Source: an uncultured Pelagibacteraceae bacterium (GTDB taxonomy: Bacteria > Pseudomonadota > Alphaproteobacteria > Pelagibacterales > Pelagibacteraceae). Taken from it: DNA of 64,000 nt. Positions within the stretch are counted from its first letter, which is position 1, and the number at the start of each line of letters is the position of its first letter. The position numbers were made by a program, and so were the translations under genes. This document shows positions 57,305 to 64,000 of the stretch, piece after piece. Under the pieces are notes generated by a model, which searched no databases, had not been told where the DNA came from, and saw only the letters and a program-made list of their open reading frames with translations. The DNA lies in contig CACFAT010000001.1 of the NCBI GenBank assembly GCA_902564385.1, positions 1 through 64,000 of the forward strand. The letters are read 5' to 3'.

Positions 57305-58425
57305 AAAAAGTTGCAATTGTTGGAGCTGGCATATCTGGTTTGTATCTTGCAAATGAATTAAACAAAAATACTGAAATAGACTATAAAATCTTTGAAAAAA
57401 AAGATTACCTCAATTTAAATGAAGGTTATGGCATTCAACTTTCAGTTAATAGTATTAATTTGTTGAATAAAATAGGATTTAAAAATATTTCAGCATCAGA
57501 TGTTTATTATCCAACAAAAGTTAATTTTTTCCAGGCTAATAATATTAAAAAGATTTGTGAAATTGATTTAAAGCAATTCAATAATGTAAACGACCGTTAC
57601 ACAACACTTAAAAGATCAACATTAATAAAGTTTTTAATTGGTAATATTCCTGAGGAAAAAATTCAATTTAAAGCTGATATTCAAAATATCGAATATAATG
57701 AAAAAATAAAGATTTCTTGGAATAATAAGAATGAAAGTTTCGATTATATAGTAATTGCAGACGGTGTTTTTTCAAAATTAAAATCCCAAATATCTAATAA
57801 TCATTTAAATCCAATTTTTAATGGCAACATTGCTTTAAGGGCGAATTTAAAACAACATGAAAAAGATAATATTTCTGTTTATATGGGTTCAAATTTTCAC
57901 TATGTAACTTATCCTGTAAATCAAAAACTCGAATACAATTTCGTTGCTATAATCAAAAAGAAACTAACTACTAAAGAAATTGAAGATAAAAATATTCTTA
58001 ATTCAGAAACATCTATAAAATCTTTAAAAGACTTTATTTCAAAAAATTCTATTATAAATTTGGAAAATTTAGTAAATTTAAAGTGTTTTCCTGTATTTGT
58101 GAGCACTGAATTACCCACACTAAAATATCAAAATACTTATTTGAGTGGTGATGCTTTATTTACTTTTCCACCTTCTTTTGCGCAAGGCGCTTCTCAAAGT
58201 ATTGAAACAGCAAATGGTATCTTAGAAAATATTACAAATTCAAATAGTATTTATAAAGATAAGATAAGTAAAATATTACTAGTAAATAAAAGATCAAAAT
58301 TAAACCATTTTGCCTTCCATTTAACTAATCCAATAATAATATTAATTAGAAATATTGTTTTGAAATTTTTATCAAAAAATAAAAAATTTCTAGAGAGTTA
58401 TCTTGGAAAAATTTATAGAAATTAA
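57301..58425 (+). CDS. FAD-dependent monooxygenase (UbiH/PHBH fold)
   Basis: 374 residues. The N-terminal FAD motif is VAIVGAGISGLYLANEL, the middle DG motif is YIVIADGVFSKLKS near 155 and the third is YLSGDALFTFPPSFAQGASQSIETA near 278, cited by its ends YLSGDA and FAQGASQ. This set marks the flavin hydroxylases that act on aromatic compounds, including the ubiquinone hydroxylases. The substrate cannot be read. It overlaps mutY by four bases and converges on ccrM with a four-base overlap. Confidence 0.88.
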   Translation: MKKVAIVGAGISGLYLANELNKNTEIDYKIFEKKDYLNLNEGYGIQLSVNSINLLNKIGFKNISASDVYYPTKVNFFQANNIKKICEIDLKQFNNVNDRYTTLKRSTLIKFLIGNIPEEKIQFKADIQNIEYNEKIKISWNNKNESFDYIVIADGVFSKLKSQISNNHLNPIFNGNIALRANLKQHEKDNISVYMGSNFHYVTYPVNQKLEYNFVAIIKKKLTTKEIEDKNILNSETSIKSLKDFISKNSIINLENLVNLKCFPVFVSTELPTLKYQNTYLSGDALFTFPPSFAQGASQSIETANGILENITNSNSIYKDKISKILLVNKRSKLNHFAFHLTNPIIILIRNIVLKFLSKNKKFLESYLGKIYRN

Positions 58426-59495
58426 GTAGTTGGCCTTAGTCTTTGCCTCAAATCATCAATTGGTTTGAGTGAATTACCTGATTTATAATACCAAAAAGTC
58501 CAACCGTTACAGCTCTCAGCACCTAATATTTGTGCAGCAACTTTATGAATTGATCCTTCTGATTTCCGATATTTTATACTACCATCAATCATAATTTTCG
58601 CATTGATTTGTTTTTTTTGATCAAAAATTTCAGTACCAGGTTTAATAATTCCTAATTCAACCAAAGATCCAAATGGCACTCTTGGTTTGGATCTATTATT
58701 TTTTATTGTATCTAAATATTCATCTTCTATAATTTTTGTATTTTTAATTCTTTTACTTGCAGCTTCAAAATAGTTTTTTTCTTTTTCTATCCCAAAATAA
58801 TTTCTACCTAACTTTTTTGAAACTACAGCAGTTGTTCCCGTACCGAGAAACGGGTCCAATATTAAATCACCTTTATTAGATGATGCTAATATTATTCTAT
58901 GCAATAAAGACTCTGGCTTTTGTGTTGAGTGAACTTTATTACCATTATTTTTAAGTCTTTCTTTTCCATTACATATAGGTAAATTCCATGTAGATCTCAT
59001 CTGTAGATCATCGTTTAAACATTTAAGTGATTGATAATTAAAAGTATATTTTGAACCTTCACTTTTTGATGCCCATATAAGTGTTTCGTGCGCATTTGTA
59101 AAACGTGTTCCTCTAAAATTTGGCATAGGGTTATTTTTATTCCAAATCACATCATTTAGTATCCAAAAACCTAAATCTTGCATTTTTGAACCAACTCTAA
59201 AAATATTATGATAACTTCCTATGACCCATATAGATCCATTTTTTTTTAAAATTCTTTTACATTCTTTAAGCCATTGAACTGAAAACTCATCATAACTTTT
59301 AAAACTTTCAAATTTATCCCACGCATCGTTTACAGCATCGACTTTAGATCTATCAGGTCGACTTAATTCTTTTTTCAGTTGAAGGTTGTAAGGTGGATCT
59401 GCAAATATCAGATCAAAACTTTCAGCAGGAATTTTTTTTAATTCTTTAATACTATCTCCATTAATAATTTTATTTTTTATGTCTGAAATGATCAT
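58422..59495 (-). CDS. ccrM: CcrM-like DNA adenine methyltransferase (GANTC)
   Basis: 357 residues. The beta-class order is clear: catalytic DPPYNL near residue 33 followed by the SAM-binding DPFLGTGTTAVV near 219. The C-terminal 90 residues form the extra domain of CcrM (SLVELGIIKPGT, then ESCNGWTFWYY near the end), which separates it from simple adenine methylases. CcrM methylates GANTC late in the alphaproteobacterial cell cycle. Its promoter spacer contains two GANTC sites, which suggests that it controls itself. It overlaps the convergent monooxygenase by four bases. Confidence 0.95.
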   Translation of the reverse strand: MIISDIKNKIINGDSIKELKKIPAESFDLIFADPPYNLQLKKELSRPDRSKVDAVNDAWDKFESFKSYDEFSVQWLKECKRILKKNGSIWVIGSYHNIFRVGSKMQDLGFWILNDVIWNKNNPMPNFRGTRFTNAHETLIWASKSEGSKYTFNYQSLKCLNDDLQMRSTWNLPICNGKERLKNNGNKVHSTQKPESLLHRIILASSNKGDLILDPFLGTGTTAVVSKKLGRNYFGIEKEKNYFEAASKRIKNTKIIEDEYLDTIKNNRSKPRVPFGSLVELGIIKPGTEIFDQKKQINAKIMIDGSIKYRKSEGSIHKVAAQILGAESCNGWTFWYYKSGNSLKPIDDLRQRLRPTT

Positions 59496-59508
59496 TTTAT
59501 ATTTTTGA

Positions 59509-59537
59509 ATTAGACTCCAGTCAGGAGTCTACGTCAA
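59509..59537 (-). promoter_or_regulatory. Likely ccrM promoter with two GANTC sites in a palindromic spacer
   Basis: On the minus strand TTGACG (59532-59537) and TCTAAT (59509-59514) are separated by exactly 17 bases, a good sigma-70-type match. The spacer and -10 overlap an 8-base perfect inverted repeat, TAGACTCC-TGACT-GGAGTCTA (59511-59531). Both arms contain GANTC (59513-59517 and 59525-59529). Transcription would begin about 7 bases before the ATG at 59495. Methylation of these sites could modulate the promoter, as reported for ccrM in Caulobacter. Confidence 0.6.
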
Positions 59538-59576
59538 CCTGTGATTGAATTTATTGATTGATAATTGTTATGATTA

Positions 59577-60149
59577 TTATTTAAGACTCAATATCTTGTG
59601 TATTGGTTGGAAGGTTTTTCTATGAAATCTAGTCACTCCAAATTTTTTAATAGCTTTAATATGATCCTTAGTTCCATAACCTGCATTATTATCCCAGCCG
59701 TATTTTTTAAAGGAAAAAGACATCTTTTTCATTAGCTTATCTCTTTCAACTTTAGCAATAATTGATGCGGCTGAAATTTCAGGAATTTTTTCATCACCTT
59801 TCACAATAGTTTTAATTACATAATTTTTTAAGTCTGGTGGTTTATTACCATCTATTAAAACTTTTTTAGGTTTCAATTTGAGTTTCTTAATTGCTCTTTT
59901 CATTGAAAGTAGGCTAGCATTTAAAATATTAATTTTTTCAATTTCCTTTATTGATGCAGATCCTAACGCCCAAACTGAATTTTTTTTTATATATTTAGCT
60001 AAAGTTTCCCTCTGAATTTTGTTAAGTTTTTTTGAATCTTTAAGAATTTTTCTATTAATTTCTTTATTTAATATAACAGCAGCTGCATAAACTGGTCCTA
60101 CAAGGCTCCCTCTTCCAACTTCATCAACCCCAGCAATAATTTTTTTCAT
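59577..60149 (-). CDS. rnhB: Ribonuclease HII
   Basis: 190 residues. The active-site acids are in IAGVDEVGRGSLVGPVYAAAV near the start (Asp and Glu), LIDGNKPP near 97 (Asp) and SAASIIAKVERD near 127 (Asp). It removes ribonucleotides misplaced in DNA. The C-terminus ends soon after GVTRFHRKTFQPI, as in short RNase HII enzymes. It lies 19 bases after the uracil-DNA glycosylase-like gene and 81 bases before ccrM. Confidence 0.96.
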   Translation of the reverse strand: MKKIIAGVDEVGRGSLVGPVYAAAVILNKEINRKILKDSKKLNKIQRETLAKYIKKNSVWALGSASIKEIEKINILNASLLSMKRAIKKLKLKPKKVLIDGNKPPDLKNYVIKTIVKGDEKIPEISAASIIAKVERDKLMKKMSFSFKKYGWDNNAGYGTKDHIKAIKKFGVTRFHRKTFQPIHKILSLK

Positions 60150-60168
60150 ATAAAATATTATTAAAAAT

Positions 60169-60873
60169 TTAAATCTCTAAACCAGTTTCATCTATTTTTT
60201 TTCTAATTTCTTTAAGATCGGCCCAAGAATATTTTTTTTGCTCTGCTTGTCTTAGTAGATATGCTGGGTGAAAAGTTATCATTGTTAAATATGTTTTATT
60301 ATTAATTATTACTTCCTTCCATTTTCCTCTTTCTTTAGAGATTTTAATTTTATTCCCGAAGAGCGCTTCCATTGCTGTGCTTCCCATTAAAATAAGTATT
60401 TTTGGATTTATAATCGAAATATGTTTTCTTAAATATTCAGAGTATCTATTTATTTCTGATATTTCAGGCTTTCTGTTATTTGGAGGTCTATAATTTACAA
60501 CATTAGTTATATAAACGTTAGTTCTATCTAAATTAATAGCTTTCAACATTTTATTTAAAAGCATTCCTGCATCACCAACAAAAGGTTTTCCTAATTCATC
60601 TTCTTTTTGTCCAGGTCCTTCACCTACAATCATTATTTTTGAAGATGAATTTCCATCACTGAAAACAAGATTTTTTGCACTATTTTTTAGTTCACAATCT
60701 TCAATCTTTTCTATTTCAACTCTAAGTTTTGCTAATTCTTCAGATTTTTCCTCATTAGAAGCATTATTTTTAAATCTATTTATTGGCTCATCACTAAATT
60801 CATATTCAATACCTAGCTCGTTTATTAAATCATTATCAAATATGTCATTTTGATTTTTTTCATTTAAAGTCAT
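60169..60873 (-). CDS. Uracil-DNA glycosylase-like protein (family 4 type) without Fe-S cysteines
   Basis: 234 residues. Motif A is GEGPGQKEDELGKPFVGDAG from residue 84 and motif B is HPAYLLRQA at 202-210, both typical of family 4 uracil-DNA glycosylases. Family 4 enzymes usually hold a 4Fe-4S cluster with four Cys. Here Cys60 is the only cysteine in the protein; the positions in the TNVVNYRPP and NRYSEYL segments carry Asn/Tyr and Tyr. A family-4 enzyme without cluster or a related subgroup is likely. The first 50 residues are acidic and variable. The divergent TPR gene begins 10 bases upstream. Confidence 0.88.
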   Translation of the reverse strand: MTLNEKNQNDIFDNDLINELGIEYEFSDEPINRFKNNASNEEKSEELAKLRVEIEKIEDCELKNSAKNLVFSDGNSSSKIMIVGEGPGQKEDELGKPFVGDAGMLLNKMLKAINLDRTNVYITNVVNYRPPNNRKPEISEINRYSEYLRKHISIINPKILILMGSTAMEALFGNKIKISKERGKWKEVIINNKTYLTMITFHPAYLLRQAEQKKYSWADLKEIRKKIDETGLEI

Positions 60874-60883
60874 AAAGTAAAAA

Positions 60884-62563
60884 ATGTTCTTAAAAATTTT
60901 TTGTTTTATAATATTAATTCTATACCAAACAAATCTCTATTCAAAAGCAGCGAATGAAAAAGAATTCAACCAGAAGTATCTATCAAATTATCTTTCAGCA
61001 TTATTTTCATTTAATAACCAGAGAAATAACGATGCGCTTAAGTTTTTTGAAAATTCAAAAATATTAATTCAATCTCATGATAGTTTTTTGCAAGAATATG
61101 TATTTTCTTTACTTTTGGATGGACAGGTTAAAAAAGCAATTAAACAAGTAAAATATTCTAATACCTCAATAGGAGGAGATTTTTTTGAAGGAAATTTATT
61201 ATTAATTTTAGATAGCATTAACAAGAAAAAGTTTAAACAAGCAGCTTTGAAGTTAAAAAAATTGGAAAAGTTCAAAGAGGACGACTCATACAAATTTATA
61301 ATTTATTCTAGCTTAAAAAGTTACATTGATCTTTTTATATATAAAAAATCTGACATTGTTGAGCAATTTGGAAAATTAGATTTGATAAACATGGCTTTTC
61401 AAAATTGTTATTTGAATTCCAAAAAAACTGAGCCTTATTTTTTAAATTTAATTAACGATCCTCAAAGTGATTACTCTAGATATACTTTTTTTTATTTGAG
61501 TAACGAAGTGTCTAATAATGACCTTGTAACAGTTGATAATTTTGCAGATACAATAGATCCTTTAAGAAGTAGTTTGCTTATTTCTCAAGTAAAAAAATGG
61601 ATAGATGAAAAAAAATATACAAAATTAACACAGCATTTTTCATGTCAAAATGAGAATGATATTTTGGCAGAATTCTTTTTCCTTATATCTAATTTTTATT
61701 CATCTCAAAGTAGATTTGATTACTCAAACATATATTTAAATATTTCAAATTATTTAAATCCAAAATTTTATTTTAATTTATCTTTAATAGCTGAAAACTA
61801 TCAGTCTAATAATAATTATGATCTAGCAAAAAAAACTTTCGAAAAATTTGATGATAAGGATGAAATATTTTTTTGGTACAAAACAAAGAAGATTGCAAGA
61901 ATTATAGCAGAGGAAGAAAATTATGATGCAAGTTTGAACTATATATTAAAAAATCTTGAAAAATTTAATAATAAATCGACAAAGATGATTTATGATTTGG
62001 CAAATATTTACAAAAACTTTAAAAAATATGATGAGGCTATAAATTATTATACTTTGGCTTTAAAAAATTTGGATAAAAATTCTATGGCTTATGCAGATGT
62101 TCTTTATCGCAGAGGTGGAGCGTATGAAAGATTAAAAAATTATGATTTGGCGGATAAGGATTTGCTAAATTCAATTAAAATTAGACCTGACGAACCCTAT
62201 ACACTTAACTATCTCGCTTATAGTTGGTTAGAAAGAGGATATAAAATTGAAGAAGCAATAGAAATGTTAAATCAAGCTTATAAAGGGAAAGAAGAAGACC
62301 CTTACATAACAGACTCAGTTGGTTGGGGTTATTATTTGACAGGAAATTATATTGAAGCAGAAAAATATTTAAGAAAAGCTGTTGAATTGTTACCAAGTGA
62401 TCCTGTTGCAAGTGATCATTATGGTGATGTTCTTTGGCAATTAAATAGAAAAATCCAAGCTAATTATTTTTGGAAAAGTGCTTTAAATAGCGATGAAGCA
62501 GACGAAGAATTAAAAATTAAAGTTAAGGAAAAATTATATAATGGCTTAAATAATAATTCTTAA
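60884..62563 (+). CDS. Large TPR-repeat protein, exported or envelope-attached
   Basis: 559 residues. Residues 1-20 resemble a signal peptide (MFLKIFCFIILILYQTNLYS, then KAANEK). The N-terminal 300 residues are helical and divergent. The C-terminal half has at least five TPR units, for example YDEAINYYTLALKNLDKN, YDLADKDLLNSIKIRPDEPY, and YIEAEKYLRKAVELLPSDP. Proteins with this C-terminal half often lie next to ispE in proteobacteria and may assist lipid or outer-membrane processes, but no role is established. Its stop is directly followed by ispE. Confidence 0.88.
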   Translation: MFLKIFCFIILILYQTNLYSKAANEKEFNQKYLSNYLSALFSFNNQRNNDALKFFENSKILIQSHDSFLQEYVFSLLLDGQVKKAIKQVKYSNTSIGGDFFEGNLLLILDSINKKKFKQAALKLKKLEKFKEDDSYKFIIYSSLKSYIDLFIYKKSDIVEQFGKLDLINMAFQNCYLNSKKTEPYFLNLINDPQSDYSRYTFFYLSNEVSNNDLVTVDNFADTIDPLRSSLLISQVKKWIDEKKYTKLTQHFSCQNENDILAEFFFLISNFYSSQSRFDYSNIYLNISNYLNPKFYFNLSLIAENYQSNNNYDLAKKTFEKFDDKDEIFFWYKTKKIARIIAEEENYDASLNYILKNLEKFNNKSTKMIYDLANIYKNFKKYDEAINYYTLALKNLDKNSMAYADVLYRRGGAYERLKNYDLADKDLLNSIKIRPDEPYTLNYLAYSWLERGYKIEEAIEMLNQAYKGKEEDPYITDSVGWGYYLTGNYIEAEKYLRKAVELLPSDPVASDHYGDVLWQLNRKIQANYFWKSALNSDEADEELKIKVKEKLYNGLNNNS

Positions 62564-63406
62564 ATGAAGTTTCATAAAATAAAATCTTTTGCAAAAGTTA
62601 ATTTAACTTTAAAAATTCTAAATAAATACTCAAATGGTTATCATAAAATTGAAAGTTTAATATCTAAGATCAATTTGGCTGATGAGATTTTAATAAAAGA
62701 GATACAAGGTTCAAAAAATAGAATATCGTTTAGTGGGAAATTTTCCTCAAATATTTCAAATACAAATACAATTTCAAAACTACTAAAAATATTAAATAAT
62801 CATAATTATATTAAAAATAAAAAATTTAATATTATAGTAAAAAAAAATATACCCCAATCCTCTGGTATGGGAGGCGGATCAATGAATGCAGCATCCATTT
62901 TGAACTATTTATTTAAAAGAAGAATAATCAAAACTACAAAAAATAATTTAATAAAAATTGCAAATAAAGTTGGTTCAGATGTAATTTTGGGTCTTTATAA
63001 GAGTCCAATGATTCTACATGGGCAAAATATAAGTAAAATTAATAAAAAATTAAATTTTCATTTGTTAATAATAAAGCCTAATTTTGGATGTTCTACTAAG
63101 AAGATTTATGCAAAACACAAAGGATTTTCAAAGAGCCTATTCAATAAATCGAACAAGATTGACAGACAAGATCTATTAAAAGTTTCAAATAACGATTTAG
63201 AGGGAGCAGCTTTTAATAAATATCCAATTTTAAGAAAGATCAAAAGTTACTTGCAAAATTTAGATAATATTTACTTTGCAAATATGACTGGGTCGGGTTC
63301 TACTATAATTGGTTATTTTTTAACCAAAAATGCGGCAATAAAAGCTCAAAAAAAATTAAAAAATAAATATAAAAACTATTGGTGTATTTACTCTAAAACT
63401 ATATAA
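62564..63406 (+). CDS. ispE: 4-(cytidine 5'-diphospho)-2-C-methyl-D-erythritol kinase
   Basis: 280 residues of the GHMP kinase family. The N-terminus has FAKVNLTLKILNKYSNGYHKIESL with the conserved Lys and Asp-like positions, cited by its ends FAKVNL and YHKIES. The ATP-binding motif is IPQSSGMGGGSMNAA near 101, and the C-terminal motif is MTGSGSTIIGYF near 245. The catalytic Asp is in KVGSDVILGL. It phosphorylates an intermediate of the MEP isoprenoid pathway, upstream of IspH. It follows the TPR gene with no gap and precedes tRNA-Gln. Confidence 0.95.
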   Translation: MKFHKIKSFAKVNLTLKILNKYSNGYHKIESLISKINLADEILIKEIQGSKNRISFSGKFSSNISNTNTISKLLKILNNHNYIKNKKFNIIVKKNIPQSSGMGGGSMNAASILNYLFKRRIIKTTKNNLIKIANKVGSDVILGLYKSPMILHGQNISKINKKLNFHLLIIKPNFGCSTKKIYAKHKGFSKSLFNKSNKIDRQDLLKVSNNDLEGAAFNKYPILRKIKSYLQNLDNIYFANMTGSGSTIIGYFLTKNAAIKAQKKLKNKYKNYWCIYSKTI

Positions 63407-63438
63407 AGCTTTTTTTTTGTGATATATGAAAAACATCT

Positions 63439-63513
63439 TGGGGTGTAGCCAAGTGGTAAGGCAGCGGTTTTTGGTACCGCCATTCCTAGGTTCGAATCCT
63501 AGCACCCCAGCCA
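63439..63513 (+). tRNA. tRNA-Gln (anticodon UUG)
   Basis: A complete cloverleaf is readable: acceptor stem TGGGGTG pairs with CACCCCA, the D-arm is in TAGCCAAGTGGTAAGGC, the anticodon stem GCGGT/ACCGC encloses the loop TTTTGGT with anticodon TTG, and the T-arm is CCTAGGTTCGAATCCTAGG-like around TTCGAAT. The discriminator base is G and CCA is encoded at 63511-63513. It reads CAA, and CAG by wobble. It lies just ahead of the CCA-adding enzyme gene. Confidence 0.97.
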
Positions 63514-63516
63514 TTT

Positions 63517-64000
63517 ATGAAAGCTTTACTTAAAAAAATTTTTCAAAACAAAAAAATTTCAAGCGATAAAGATCTCAAATTTCTAGATTTAAAAAATAAT
63601 AAGGGAGTAAATAAAATATTTGGTGCAATAAATAAATACAATGAAACTAGCGAGATTAGATATGTTGGTGGTTGCGTAAGAAAAATATTAAATGATGAAA
63701 AAACAGATGATATCGATCTTGCAACTAATTTAACTCCTGATCAGGTTAAGCAATGTTTAGATAAAAACCAAATAAAGTTTTTCGAAACAGGAATTGAACA
63801 TGGCACAATCACAGCAGTGATTGATGATCAAAATTTTGAAATTACAACATTAAGAAAAGATGTAAAAACAGATGGAAGGCATGCTGTCGTAGAATATACA
63901 ACTAATTGGAAGGAAGACTCATTAAGGAGAGATTTTTCAATAAATTCAATATATTCAGATTTAGATGGGAATTTATATGATCCAAATTCTGGTCATAAAG
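63517..64000 (+). CDS. cca: CCA tRNA nucleotidyltransferase / poly(A) polymerase family (3' end outside window)
   Basis: 161 codons are visible from the ATG at 63517. The class II nucleotidyltransferase core is present: [10 protein letters not shown] near residue 45, with the two metal Asp in [11 protein letters not shown] near 62, then [14 protein letters not shown] and RRDFSINSI near 141. The usual G-G-x-V-R-D has Lys in place of Asp. It either repairs the tRNA CCA end or adds poly(A); length and tail domains outside the window would decide. It starts three bases after the tRNA. Confidence 0.9.
   Translation, partial: MKALLKKIFQNKKISSDKDLKFLDLKNNKGVNKIFGAINKYNETSEIRYVGGCVRKILNDEKTDDIDLATNLTPDQVKQCLDKNQIKFFETGIEHGTITAVIDDQNFEITTLRKDVKTDGRHAVVEYTTNWKEDSLRRDFSINSIYSDLDGNLYDPNSGHK

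Noticed and set aside
59511..59531. Perfect 8-base inverted repeat read as a transcription terminator of rnhB.
   Set aside because: No T tract follows it on either strand, and it fits exactly into a promoter spacer for ccrM.

Overview
The window looks like a stretch of chromosome from an alphaproteobacterium of the SAR11 / Candidatus Pelagibacter group. It is strongly AT-rich, genes are packed with 1-14 base overlaps and very short spacers, and proteins are Lys/Asn/Ile-rich. Lineage markers are a CcrM-type GANTC methyltransferase, the alphaproteobacterial F0 order (I-a-c-b'-b), DUF2093 and DUF3035 proteins, and a carotenoid-to-retinal cluster ending in a Blh-type dioxygenase. This assignment rests on protein character and gene order, not on a database search.

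Layout. 1-5.9 kb: the end of a coiled-coil protein, a TPR lipoprotein-like or secreted protein, a RamB/ScfR-type regulator divergent from isocitrate lyase (aceA) with a microprotein and repeated TTGTAAAT-type operators between them, then a DjlA-like J protein and small proteins. 5.9-12.4 kb: tldD/pmbA peptidase pair, membrane proteins, typA. 12.4-15.1 kb: a compact restriction-modification island (PD-(D/E)XK nuclease plus a HEAT-repeat/N4-cytosine methyltransferase fusion) wedged between typA and groEL, with a duplicated copy of the groEL 3' end and terminator on the far side. 15.1-25.7 kb: groESL, a HAD phosphatase, ribF-ileS-lspA-DUF3035, pgi, rsmD, purD. 25.7-31.4 kb: lipid A/Kdo/export genes lpxL-lpxK-waaA-msbA with ubiA. 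31.4-35 kb: quinone reductase, pirin, haloacid dehalogenase, rsmE. 35-42.4 kb: complete aa3 cytochrome oxidase operon (ctaC, D, B, a 41-residue CoxF-like protein, G, E, surf1) running into thrC and a peroxiredoxin. 42.4-43.7 kb: two tandem type IV pilin-like genes bounded by similar GC-richer elements. 43.7-50.3 kb (minus): crtI-crtB-crtY-blh-ispH-thrB-rnhA. 50.3-56.3 kb (minus): dciA-like, dsbA-like, an SMC protein that is short and shows no hinge domain, and the F0 ATP synthase genes. 56.3-64 kb: mutY, an FAD monooxygenase, ccrM with a GANTC-bearing promoter, rnhB, a family-4-like uracil-DNA glycosylase lacking the Fe-S cysteines, a TPR protein, ispE, tRNA-Gln(UUG) and the 5' part of the CCA-adding enzyme gene.

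How it fits together. Much of the window is energy and envelope metabolism: terminal oxidase, F0 sector, isoprenoid (ispH, ispE), carotenoid and retinal synthesis. No rhodopsin and no crtE are visible here, so those must lie elsewhere if the retinal route is complete. Points most worth a second look: the R-M island and its flanking duplication, the hinge-less SMC, the ccrM promoter whose 17-base spacer is a palindrome with two GANTC sites, the aceA operator cluster, and the paired pilins with an 11-residue repeat tail.
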